Assembly (NCBI GenBank): GCA_005801395.1
Contig: SYDV01000062.1
Span: 1 to 7,743 of the forward strand
Direction: 5' to 3'
From: Planctomycetia bacterium
GTDB lineage: Bacteria; Planctomycetota; UBA11346
Length of the DNA stretch: 7,743 nucleotides
Shown here: positions 1 to 6,271 of the stretch, one piece after another
Layout: each line of letters opens with the position of its first letter
Numbering within the stretch: the stretch's first letter is position 1
Notes under the pieces: model-generated
Told to the model about the DNA's origin: nothing
Database searches by the model: none
The model's input: the letters and a program-made list of their open reading frames with translations, nothing else
Program-made: the position numbers and the translations under genes

Positions 1-83
1 ACAGGCGGAGGGGCGGAACCATAGGGCGACTAGCTGGGAGTCAAATGGGACATGGGCGAGAAACCAACGCCATCACCATTTAT

Positions 84-111
84 TAGCCCGTTAGTCTCAC
101 CGTGCGGGTTA
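84..111 (+). other. Weak hairpin downstream of the EIIA gene
   Basis: TAGCCCG (84-90) and CGGGTTA (105-111) can pair over seven positions with one G-U wobble when read on the plus strand, with a 14-base loop. On the minus strand, the direction of the adjacent EIIA gene, the wobble becomes an A-C mismatch. No T-run follows in either direction. It lies just beyond the EIIA stop codon and could be a weak transcript end or a chance pairing. Confidence 0.2.
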
Positions 112-118
112 GCTTGCC

Positions 119-637
119 CTATCGCACAAAAAATCCCCGCAGGACGTTGAACACATCCTGCGGCGTTTCAGCCGCATGCAGTCCAGCAAAAGCGTCTTCA
201 TCTTGGATCAATTGAGCCAACTCGCGGTAAACCGCTAAGTAGGTGCGATCATCGTAGGGCGGACTCGCCAACAGGAAAAATAACTTGGTCGGTTCACCAT
301 CGAGGCTGTCAAAAGGGATGCCCTCACCAGACGCGCGAGCAAAGCCCATCACGAACGCACGGACTTGCATGGTACGAACGTGCGGAATGGCGATACCTGG
401 AGCAATTGCTGTAGTCGCTTTTCGTTCACGATTGGTCAAATCACGTAAAAATTTATTTGGGTTCACCACTAAACCACTGCGATTAATCACTGTCGCTATT
501 TCTTGCAAAACCGAATCTTTATCTTTTTGCAGACGTTTGTCGCGCTGCCCATCCGTTTCGCCTGGGGGGGCCTCGCTAGCGACGGTTTCCAATTGCAGTT
601 GAATGCATTCTGGATGAAGAAAGCGTATGACGTTCAC
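119..637 (-). CDS. PTS EIIA domain protein, PtsN-like (nitrogen/fructose type)
   Basis: This 172-residue cytoplasmic protein is a single EIIA type-2 domain. The family accepts a phosphoryl group from HPr on a histidine. Stand-alone members such as PtsN usually act as regulators rather than in sugar uptake. The sequence shows the expected opening (ECIQL, 10-14), the helix with KDSVLQEIATVI (40-51), then GIAIPHVRT (81-89) with the phosphorylatable histidine at 86, and the late helix TPQDVFNVLRGFF (158-170). No EIIB or EIIC membrane domain is encoded alongside, which favours a regulatory role. About 20 charged, Pro/Gly-rich residues (20-39) separate the first strand from the first helix, longer than in E. 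coli PtsN as I recall it. The start is GTG with only a weak GAG upstream. No better start is in frame, and MNVIRFLHPECIQL matches the usual beginning of the family. It is the last gene of a probable HU / secreted protein / EIIA operon, 43 bases after the preceding stop. The domain call is firm; the regulatory role is inferred. Confidence 0.88.
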   Translation of the reverse strand: MNVIRFLHPECIQLQLETVASEAPPGETDGQRDKRLQKDKDSVLQEIATVINRSGLVVNPNKFLRDLTNRERKATTAIAPGIAIPHVRTMQVRAFVMGFARASGEGIPFDSLDGEPTKLFFLLASPPYDDRTYLAVYRELAQLIQDEDAFAGLHAAETPQDVFNVLRGFFVR

Positions 638-680
638 GATAGACTCAGAGTGCTTCCAATGCCGTTCCTAAGGGAGTAAC

Positions 681-1664
681 CTAATTTTCTAATGTCGGCT
701 TTGCGGTATTGGCATCCTCTAATGGCATATCTAAGCTTGGGTTTCCATGAATCGTCGTGTCTTTACCATATAACGTCCTAAAAACGCGGCCCTGATCATC
801 AAACAAAATGGTGATAAGACTAGTTTCCATCAACCAGTCATAGGCATCAGGATCAAAACCTTTTATGGCGGTGGATTTCGGCGTTTGCACAGCATCTGTT
901 GGTTTATTCAGATCCCCTAGGTCGGATGGCGTGGGTTTCTTTAAGCGTTCTAACCGCGCTCCGCGTTTACCTTCTGGATGGCTGCCAGGGCGACCAATTA
1001 AAATAACTTCAGTAAATCGCGGATTGGCAGGGCCTCCTGGCATGATATCAGCGAGAACCAAACATTGAATTTCTTCTGCCCAGCCAGCATGTGGCGCCCA
1101 GCCATCAGAGGTTTGTAAGTCACCGCTAAATTCACCTACTTGATGCAATAGCACTTTGTAGAAGACGTGGGTCTTGTCGTCTTCTTTTAATGGCTGGCGA
1201 ATTATTTCGACTTTTGTTGGCCGAATTATGCCACGAAACGCAAGCTGCGGCAATTTACTGGCACGCGAATCAAAGACGACCTTTCCAGGCTCCGGCGAGT
1301 CAGGACCTTGGTCAATAAATGCGCGATCTAAAGTCATACGCTTCACACCAAGCAATGGTTTTTGCCAATAATCGATATGATCACAAAGCACCAACACGTG
1401 TTCATATCCAATTCGAACCCCACCTAAAAATGTGCTGGGGTCTTTTTCTGTAAGTGAAACGACTCCGCCATTATTTTGAACGCTGAGCAACACCGGTTGC
1501 AAAACAATTGGTGGTTTGTTTGATGGTAACGGTGTTGCCGCTGGCGAGGTTACCGGTGGAACCACGGTTGGATCAGCGGGAGTATCGACTGACCAAACCT
1601 GAGTCGATGACCACGCGGTTACGGAAAGAACCGTTAAGAAAACTAACAACGGATTACGAATCAC
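681..1664 (-). CDS. Secreted protein of unknown function, possibly OstA/LptA-like
   Basis: I do not recognise this 327-residue protein with certainty. It begins with a typical Sec signal peptide (MIRNPLLVFLTVLSVTAW, then SSTQVWS), probably cut near residue 25. A Pro/Thr/Ser-rich linker (about 29-53) and a mainly beta-type body (about 54-240) follow. The stretch FLGGVRIGYEHVLVLCDHIDYW (79-100) resembles the repeated strand pattern of OstA/LptA domains, in which a 'GNV + ... AD.a.Y' motif recurs; LptA carries lipopolysaccharide across the periplasm. The C-terminal part (about 240-327) is charged, with an extra fold-like segment (DAYDWLMETSLITILFDDQG). It has only two cysteines in the mature part (94 and 201) and no lipobox. 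I chose a GTG start at 1664 because GGAG lies five bases upstream and it gives a clean signal peptide. A TTG nine codons earlier has no ribosome site. In Proteobacteria lptA lies near ptsN, which mildly supports the idea. The secreted nature is well supported; the OstA link is tentative. Confidence 0.7.
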   Translation of the reverse strand: MIRNPLLVFLTVLSVTAWSSTQVWSVDTPADPTVVPPVTSPAATPLPSNKPPIVLQPVLLSVQNNGGVVSLTEKDPSTFLGGVRIGYEHVLVLCDHIDYWQKPLLGVKRMTLDRAFIDQGPDSPEPGKVVFDSRASKLPQLAFRGIIRPTKVEIIRQPLKEDDKTHVFYKVLLHQVGEFSGDLQTSDGWAPHAGWAEEIQCLVLADIMPGGPANPRFTEVILIGRPGSHPEGKRGARLERLKKPTPSDLGDLNKPTDAVQTPKSTAIKGFDPDAYDWLMETSLITILFDDQGRVFRTLYGKDTTIHGNPSLDMPLEDANTAKPTLEN

Positions 1665-1669
1665 TGGCG

Positions 1670-1673
1670 CTCC
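1670..1673 (-). promoter_or_regulatory. Shine-Dalgarno site that decides the start of the secreted protein
   Basis: On the minus strand GGAG is followed by five bases and then GTG (1664-1662). No comparable site precedes the upstream TTG at 1691-1689. This places the start at GTG and trims nine residues (MAFLGIGAP) that would otherwise sit before the signal peptide. Confidence 0.6.
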
Positions 1674-1730
1674 AATTCCGAGAAATGCCAAATGTTTATT
1701 ACCAATAAGATTATGGCGACACGATGACGC

Positions 1731-2096
1731 TTAACCTTTTGGTGGCGATTGGTCAGCAGAAGAGTCATCCGACGTTTCACCTTCCATTTGTCCATCTTCG
1801 ATCGCTAAATGTTCAACTTGCTCTTTGAGCAAGCGACCAACTTTAAATTTCACCACCACCCGACTGGGCACTGGAACTTTCGATAATGTTTTCGGGTTCA
1901 AAGCCGTACGTGCTTTACGCGTCACGGTTTCGAACACACCGAAATCACGAAATTCAAGGCGATTGCCTTTTGCCAGCTCCTCAACCACTTCGTCGAGGAA
2001 GGCTTGCACAACTTGGAGGGTTTGAACCTGACCAAGTCCAAGGCGCTCGGAAATGCGCTCGGCTATCGTACGTTTAGCAATGGTGTCGCGTGCCAT
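1731..2096 (-). CDS. HU/IHF-family DNA-binding protein with acidic tail
   Basis: This is a 121-residue nucleoid protein of the HU/IHF family, whose members bind and bend DNA as dimers. The N-terminal helices (about 5-43: TIAKRTIAERISERLGLG ... FLDEVVEELAKG) are followed by the beta saddle NRLEFRDFGVFETVTRKAR (45-63). The arm motif LNPKT (66-70) carries the proline that intercalates in DNA, and the return strand is VPVPSRVVVKFKVGRLLKEQV (74-94). The core ends near residue 95, the usual length for the family. A further 25 residues are added, rich in Glu, Asp, Ser and Gln (IEDGQMEGETSDDSSADQSPPKG) and probably disordered. The 'LEFRDFGVFE ... NPKTL' wording is typical of HU proteins from PVC bacteria and relatives, rather than of E. 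coli HU or IHF; that is from memory. The ATG has an excellent Shine-Dalgarno (GAGGAG, five bases upstream) and a promoter-like pair above it. It is the first gene of the probable minus-strand operon, 66 bases before the next start. The family assignment is firm; whether it acts as HU or IHF is open. Confidence 0.95.
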   Translation of the reverse strand: MARDTIAKRTIAERISERLGLGQVQTLQVVQAFLDEVVEELAKGNRLEFRDFGVFETVTRKARTALNPKTLSKVPVPSRVVVKFKVGRLLKEQVEHLAIEDGQMEGETSDDSSADQSPPKG

Positions 2097-2101
2097 GACG
2101 G

Positions 2102-2107
2102 CTCCTC
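2102..2107 (-). promoter_or_regulatory. Shine-Dalgarno of the HU-family gene
   Basis: On the minus strand GAGGAG lies five bases before the ATG at 2096. It is the best ribosome site in the window and fits a highly expressed nucleoid protein. Confidence 0.75.
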
Positions 2108-2128
2108 ATGCAGTTTCGACTGGTGTGG

Positions 2129-2157
2129 CATATAAACCCTTGCAGGCGCCAGAGCAA
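2129..2157 (-). promoter_or_regulatory. Probable sigma-70-type promoter of the HU operon
   Basis: Read on the minus strand, TTGCTC (2157-2152) is followed by exactly 17 bases and TATATG (2134-2129). These match the -35 consensus at 3 of 6 bases and the -10 consensus at 4 of 6. Transcription would start near 2122, giving a short leader of about 25 bases that contains the strong Shine-Dalgarno. Spacing and placement are right, but the hexamer matches are moderate. Confidence 0.45.
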
Positions 2158-2188
2158 GATGAACCTGGGATGGCCGTAGGCGTTCATC
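2158..2188. promoter_or_regulatory. Inverted repeat in the divergent intergenic region, possible operator
   Basis: GATGAAC (2158-2164) and GTTCATC (2182-2188) are perfect inverted copies with 17 bases between them. The centre-to-centre distance is 24 bases, slightly more than two helix turns. The left arm directly abuts the proposed -35 of the HU promoter, and the whole element lies between the divergent HU and MoxR genes. This is where a regulator of one or both operons could bind. A single 7-bp inverted pair can also arise by chance. Confidence 0.3.
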
Positions 2189-2257
2189 AATTGACCGCCG
2201 ATGCACCTCCAACGAGGCTCTTCGTCCCCCTCTAAGCGCCGACAGCAAAACGCCCCT

Positions 2258-3175
2258 ATGCCTACGCCCCCTGAAATAGCCAAATTGATCACCGCTATCA
2301 CTTCCGTTTATCGTGGCTCACCCGAGTCCGTTGAACTGGTCTTGGTCGCCTTCCTCGCCGCTGGCCATGTGCTAATCGAAGACATCCCTGGTGTCGGTAA
2401 GACCACACTGGCAAAGGCTTTAGCACAAACCATTGGAGGCAGCTTTCGACGCTTGCAGTGTACGCCTGACCTCATGCCTGCTGATGTAACTGGGGTTTCC
2501 ATTTACGACGAGCGAGAACGAGTTTTTAACTTTCACCCAGGCCCTGTGTTTTGCGATGTCCTGTTGGCGGACGAGCTCAACCGCACCCCGCCACGAACGC
2601 AATCAGCCTTGTTGGAAGCACTGAGCGAAGGCCAAGTCACGGTAGAAGGTCACGCCAAACCCTTGTCGCCAAACTTCTTCTGTGTCGCTACACAAAACCC
2701 ACTTGACCACGTGGGCACCTATCCCTTACCCGATAGCCAACGCGACCGTTTTCTATTAGCATTCCGCCTTGGCTATCCGACCAGTGATGCCGAATTAAAT
2801 TTATTACAACATGATGGCGCCGAAGGCGATCTTGCGAAATTGCAGCCGGTATTAAATGCGACGAACACCCGCTCACTGCGTGACGCTGCACGTGCAGTGC
2901 GCATTGAGACCAGTGTACGGAATTATTTACTCGAATTAGTACGTGCCACGCGCCAAGCCAAAGGTTTAGTGCAAGGGGCCAGCCCTCGCGCGGGCCTCGG
3001 ATTGCAACGCGCTGCCCAAGCACGCGCGTTATTGAAAGGTCGGGATTTTTTAATTCCTGAAGACGTGCAAGCGTTAGGAGTCGCCGCATTGGCACATCGT
3101 GTTTCACCGCGAGCCGGGCAACAAGCTGATGCCGTCATCCACAGCCTTATGGAAATGGTGCCTGTCCCAAGATGA
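2258..3175 (+). CDS. MoxR-family AAA+ ATPase
   Basis: This 305-residue cytoplasmic ATPase belongs to the MoxR family, thought to act as chaperones that remodel or activate partner proteins, often with von Willebrand-type or DUF58 partners. The ATPase features are complete: Walker A PGVGKTT (44-50, Lys 48), Walker B LLADE (102-106), sensor 1 in FFCVATQNP (140-148, Asn 147), the conserved PDSQRDRFLL (158-167), and sensor 2 SPRAGLGLQ (242-250, Arg 244). The helical lid domain fills the remainder and ends near the usual length of about 300-330 residues. I chose the ATG at 2258. An in-frame ATG at 2201 would add 19 basic, low-complexity residues (MHLQRGSSSPSKRRQQNAP) not expected in the family, and neither start has a visible Shine-Dalgarno. 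The stop codon overlaps the DUF58 start as ATGA. The family is certain; the substrate is unknown and probably linked to the two genes that follow. Confidence 0.95.
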   Translation: MPTPPEIAKLITAITSVYRGSPESVELVLVAFLAAGHVLIEDIPGVGKTTLAKALAQTIGGSFRRLQCTPDLMPADVTGVSIYDERERVFNFHPGPVFCDVLLADELNRTPPRTQSALLEALSEGQVTVEGHAKPLSPNFFCVATQNPLDHVGTYPLPDSQRDRFLLAFRLGYPTSDAELNLLQHDGAEGDLAKLQPVLNATNTRSLRDAARAVRIETSVRNYLLELVRATRQAKGLVQGASPRAGLGLQRAAQARALLKGRDFLIPEDVQALGVAALAHRVSPRAGQQADAVIHSLMEMVPVPR

Positions 3176-4260
3176 TTACCCAGGCGAACAGCGCGCTAAC
3201 AAACCTTGATGAAAATCGTGCGCGCCCACGTTTCACTTGGCTCGGTTGGTTTGTGTTGCTCGAAGCCGGATTATTAACCGCCACCTTATTGATGCCCACC
3301 TGGCAACCCAAACCACTCGGTATCGCCTTAGCCTTCGGATTAATTTTCGCCCTTATCGTCGCGATATGGAAAACACCTCGTTCACTAAACGGTGTTCGTG
3401 GCACCTGGATTTTACCGTCTTCTGCCCATGCAGGTGATGAAGTAACCATCGGCGCTTCGCTGAGTGCGCAACATGGGTCACCGCCTATCGCATTAGAAGC
3501 ATGGCAACCATTACAACGACGTTTTGATATCATGGCACGTCTCACTGGTTTAGATCAATTACCAACACGGCCTTCGTGGGTGACGAGATTTCCTAAACGC
3601 GGACTCAATCGCTTACCACCCCTCACCGTGCGCACTAGCCAACCGTTCGGCTTAGTCACCGCGAGTTTGCAAATCGGCGACAGCGCCGAATTAATCATCT
3701 TACCCGCCATCGGACGCATCCGTCGCGAATTAAAAACACGCATTAATAAATGGCTTGAAGCGCAATCCCTCACCCCCGATCCCGGTGATGATGAACTCGC
3801 TCGCTTACGCGATTATCGCGCAGGTGATCCTCCGCATCGTATTCATTGGAAAGCGAGCGCCCGACACCGTTCATTATTGGTAACCGAGCGACATGCCGCA
3901 GGTTGTCGCCGACTGGCCTTAGTTATTGATACCACGATGGGTTCTGATGGACGAAAATTAGAACGACTCATTTCAGTAGGCGCAACCCTGGTTGATTATT
4001 TCGTCAATGAAGGCTGGGCGGTTTCGCTCTATGGTCATTTTGCCCCTCGTGGGATTGAAGGTTCACGCCTCCGGTTACTCGAAACGTTGGCATTAGCGGG
4101 CGCAGATAACGGATCCCTGCACGATGTCATCCCTTCTAATCGTGCGGTGATCGTCCTCGCACTATCCGACTTTGCGGCGAATGACTATTCGCCCAAACCC
4201 ATGGTCCTGACCCTTGATGAATGCGATTCATTAGTGTGGTTGCCACGGCGGGTACGCTAA
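3172..4260 (+). CDS. DUF58 membrane protein, partner of MoxR ATPase
   Basis: This 362-residue protein has two transmembrane segments near the N-terminus (about 24-42 and 48-66), a beta-rich middle part and the DUF58 hallmark at about 211-237 (LRDYRAGDPPHRIHWKASAR, followed by LLVTE). The C-terminal half (245-362) resembles a von Willebrand A-like fold, starting with LALVIDTTMG (248-257). The usual metal-binding DxSxS is not preserved (DTTMG), so metal binding is doubtful. DUF58 proteins are regularly encoded between a MoxR ATPase and a transglutaminase and are presumed to be remodelled by MoxR at the membrane; the biochemical function is not known. The ATG overlaps the MoxR stop by four bases (ATGA), which implies translational coupling. 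The gene ends with TAA inside TAATG, and the adjacent ATG begins the transglutaminase gene. Family assignment is firm and function unknown. Confidence 0.92.
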   Translation: MITQANSALTNLDENRARPRFTWLGWFVLLEAGLLTATLLMPTWQPKPLGIALAFGLIFALIVAIWKTPRSLNGVRGTWILPSSAHAGDEVTIGASLSAQHGSPPIALEAWQPLQRRFDIMARLTGLDQLPTRPSWVTRFPKRGLNRLPPLTVRTSQPFGLVTASLQIGDSAELIILPAIGRIRRELKTRINKWLEAQSLTPDPGDDELARLRDYRAGDPPHRIHWKASARHRSLLVTERHAAGCRRLALVIDTTMGSDGRKLERLISVGATLVDYFVNEGWAVSLYGHFAPRGIEGSRLRLLETLALAGADNGSLHDVIPSNRAVIVLALSDFAANDYSPKPMVLTLDECDSLVWLPRRVR

Positions 4261-6224
4261 TGCGATTCAGCGGCGTAACTCCCCTGTCTATTTGCCATCT
4301 GGCATTTTACTCGCTCATCGCTTTATATTTGTGCGCTTTCCACAGCAGTAGCGAGACTCCCGTCCTAATTATTTATTTCACCGGCGTGGTCGCGGAATTA
4401 TTACCACGTTGGTTACGACGATTGTTTTTACCTGAGATCTTATTGGTCATCGTAACCGCCTTATGTTGGTGGCTATTGGTTCCACCACATAGCCAAGAGG
4501 CAATGCATGGCACCGCAGGAATTGCCATTGCCTATTGGTTACTGATCCCAAGTCGACTCGGCATGTTACGTTGGGTACTGAGTTTAGTCATTGTTGAATT
4601 ATTACTGATGTCGCGTCTCCCTAATACTGGATTGGCTACCTTAGTCGCTGTTCCCATTGGATTAGCGGCCCTCGGAATGGATAGCTGGTTAGCTGGTGCC
4701 ATTCCCGCTCGCGCGAGTACGCGGTTAAAGACGCACATAGCAAATTCCATTGTTCGATGGGCCATCGTACCCGTTTGTTTTGTCGTCATTATTGCCGTTA
4801 GTGTTGGTAGCTGGGTGGTTAAAGAGGTCGCTCATTATCATGTTACCCACAAAGCCGCTGCCAACCAAGGCTCAAAGTTTGGTCCTGTCGTCATTGGGCT
4901 GGAAGAAAGCCTGTCCATTGGTAATCACAATTCCGTTGATCGCGATCCGCGAATTGCTGCGCGCTTGACCTGGGAAGCCGGTGCCGATCCGGTTGGCATG
5001 GTGTATTTGCGCGCGCTCGCGTTATCGCAAATGAGTTTAGATGGTTCAACGTTGTCTTGGAAACCCGACAGCAGCGCGCCGCTCAAAACCGCACCACCGG
5101 CAACGCATCAACCAACTCGTTGGGCCCGTATTTTACGCATGCCGAGCCGTACCGACGTCGTATTACGACCAGATGGTGGCGATGCCACCGACCTCGAAGG
5201 CGTGGTGGTCGATGGTGATAGCAATCGCTATCGACCGCTCTTGGGCGAGGCCTTGCGCAGTTACCGCGTCGATTTTGACGATGGACAATTAGAAGCTGAT
5301 GTGAACACCTTGGCGCAATATCGCACCGTCGCAGTGGAATTAAAAGATTTACCTTGGCAAGAAATTGAGGATGCACGTTGGCGGACGGTCAGCCCAGAGC
5401 GTGCCGCCACTCTCATTCGTGAGCGATTACAAGAACGTTGTAATTACGCCTTGGAAAACCTGCCCGTAGCCGCACCTGGACCTGGCGGCGTCTTGCGCGG
5501 ATTTCTTTTTGGCCGAACTGGGGCCGAACGACGCGGACACTGTCAATATTTTTCCACTGCTGCCGTCATCTTATTACGGCGCGCCGGTCATACGGCACGT
5601 TGCGTTGCTGGTTTCGCCAGTATTGAATTTGACGATCGTGGAATCGTTTTCCGTGGTTTACATGCCCACGCCTGGATCGAAGTGGTAAACGCTGAAGGTC
5701 GTTGGCAACGCTTTGATCCAACCCCTTCGATACGAAATGAATTAGTTACCGAAGGTATTAAATTAGATGGCGATCCTGCGAGAGACACACAAGAGCCTCA
5801 GCCAGAAGCGTTATTACCAGTCGATGAAGAAAAAACGAAATCGTTATCCACCTTGGCTATGAACTGGTGGCCGTTAACCGCAATCTTAGCCGCCAGTTTA
5901 GTCGTCGTTGTCATGCTGGTTATTCGCCGCACGCGTAATCACGGCCCTAAAGATCCGCGACTGGCTGAATTACAACGCCGCAATGACGATCTCGTACGAC
6001 TCGCTATGACATTGGGCGTTTCCATCAAACCCGCGACCACGCTGAGTGAAATCGCCACGTCCCTTGAACAACGTACGGGCATTGATTTACATCACCATTT
6101 AGATGCCCATTTAGCGGCTCGCTTTGGTAACGGCCCGTTACCAGAACCATGGCCAATCGAAGCGCTGAAGCAGGCTGCGCGCGTCAAATCCAGCCATACA
6201 AAACAATCGCCAACGCCGTCCTGA
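4260..6224 (+). CDS. Membrane-anchored transglutaminase-like protein (TgpA type)
   Basis: This 654-residue protein has about seven transmembrane helices in its first 188 residues (roughly 9-28, 34-46, 58-75, 85-98, 104-118, 123-140 and 166-188). An extracytoplasmic domain of about 345 residues follows, then one more helix (about 536-555) and a cytoplasmic tail of about 100 residues. The transglutaminase core contains the full Cys-His-Asp triad: Cys 428 in GHCQYFSTAAVILLRRAG, His 470 in HAHAWIEVV and Asp 486 in WQRFDPTP. Such proteins may cleave, ligate or cross-link proteins in the periplasm; TgpA of Pseudomonas aeruginosa has the same layout and is essential. The layout matches the domain order DUF3488 / transglutaminase / DUF4129. 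I chose the ATG at 4260 (TAATG overlap with DUF58, one base shared). An in-frame ATG at 4221 would add 13 residues and overlap DUF58 by 40 bases. It ends 47 bases before lysA. Very confident in family; the substrate is unknown. Confidence 0.93.
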   Translation: MRFSGVTPLSICHLAFYSLIALYLCAFHSSSETPVLIIYFTGVVAELLPRWLRRLFLPEILLVIVTALCWWLLVPPHSQEAMHGTAGIAIAYWLLIPSRLGMLRWVLSLVIVELLLMSRLPNTGLATLVAVPIGLAALGMDSWLAGAIPARASTRLKTHIANSIVRWAIVPVCFVVIIAVSVGSWVVKEVAHYHVTHKAAANQGSKFGPVVIGLEESLSIGNHNSVDRDPRIAARLTWEAGADPVGMVYLRALALSQMSLDGSTLSWKPDSSAPLKTAPPATHQPTRWARILRMPSRTDVVLRPDGGDATDLEGVVVDGDSNRYRPLLGEALRSYRVDFDDGQLEADVNTLAQYRTVAVELKDLPWQEIEDARWRTVSPERAATLIRERLQERCNYALENLPVAAPGPGGVLRGFLFGRTGAERRGHCQYFSTAAVILLRRAGHTARCVAGFASIEFDDRGIVFRGLHAHAWIEVVNAEGRWQRFDPTPSIRNELVTEGIKLDGDPARDTQEPQPEALLPVDEEKTKSLSTLAMNWWPLTAILAASLVVVVMLVIRRTRNHGPKDPRLAELQRRNDDLVRLAMTLGVSIKPATTLSEIATSLEQRTGIDLHHHLDAHLAARFGNGPLPEPWPIEALKQAARVKSSHTKQSPTPS

Positions 6225-6271
6225 CGCTCTGGGCTTGTCCTGCTCGCAATATCCCCACGCTGCCGCGCTCT

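Noticed and set aside
1..22. Minus-strand ATG at 22-20 as the start of a next gene
   Set aside because: Only seven codons are visible (MVPPLRL), with no ribosome site before it.
1..94. Plus-strand open frames from the left edge
   Set aside because: They end within 94 bases, have no recognisable residues, and could be chance.
285..602. Plus-strand reading frame opposite the EIIA gene
   Set aside because: It is fully antisense to a clear EIIA domain, shows no family features, and is a coding shadow.
1689..1691. TTG as start of the secreted protein
   Set aside because: It has no ribosome site, and the GTG at 1664 has GGAG at ideal spacing and gives a cleaner signal peptide.
2191..2219. TTGACC as the -35 of a plus-strand promoter for MoxR
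   Set aside because: The sequence 17 bases later (GAGGCT) does not resemble a -10 element, so I could not support a promoter.
2201..2257. N-terminal extension of the MoxR protein from the ATG at 2201
   Set aside because: It would add 19 low-complexity basic residues unlike the family, with no better ribosome site than the ATG at 2258.
2063..2301. Small minus-strand reading frames across the divergent region
   Set aside because: They overlap the promoter area and the ends of HU and MoxR, have no ribosome sites, and look like no known protein.
2688..3107. 139-residue minus-strand frame opposite MoxR
   Set aside because: Antisense to intact AAA+ motifs, with His/Arg-rich composition typical of a shadow frame.
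6149..6271. N-terminal extension of LysA from the ATG at 6149
   Set aside because: It lies mostly within the transglutaminase gene, adds 41 residues with no LysA similarity, and the ATG at 6272 begins the normal family opening.
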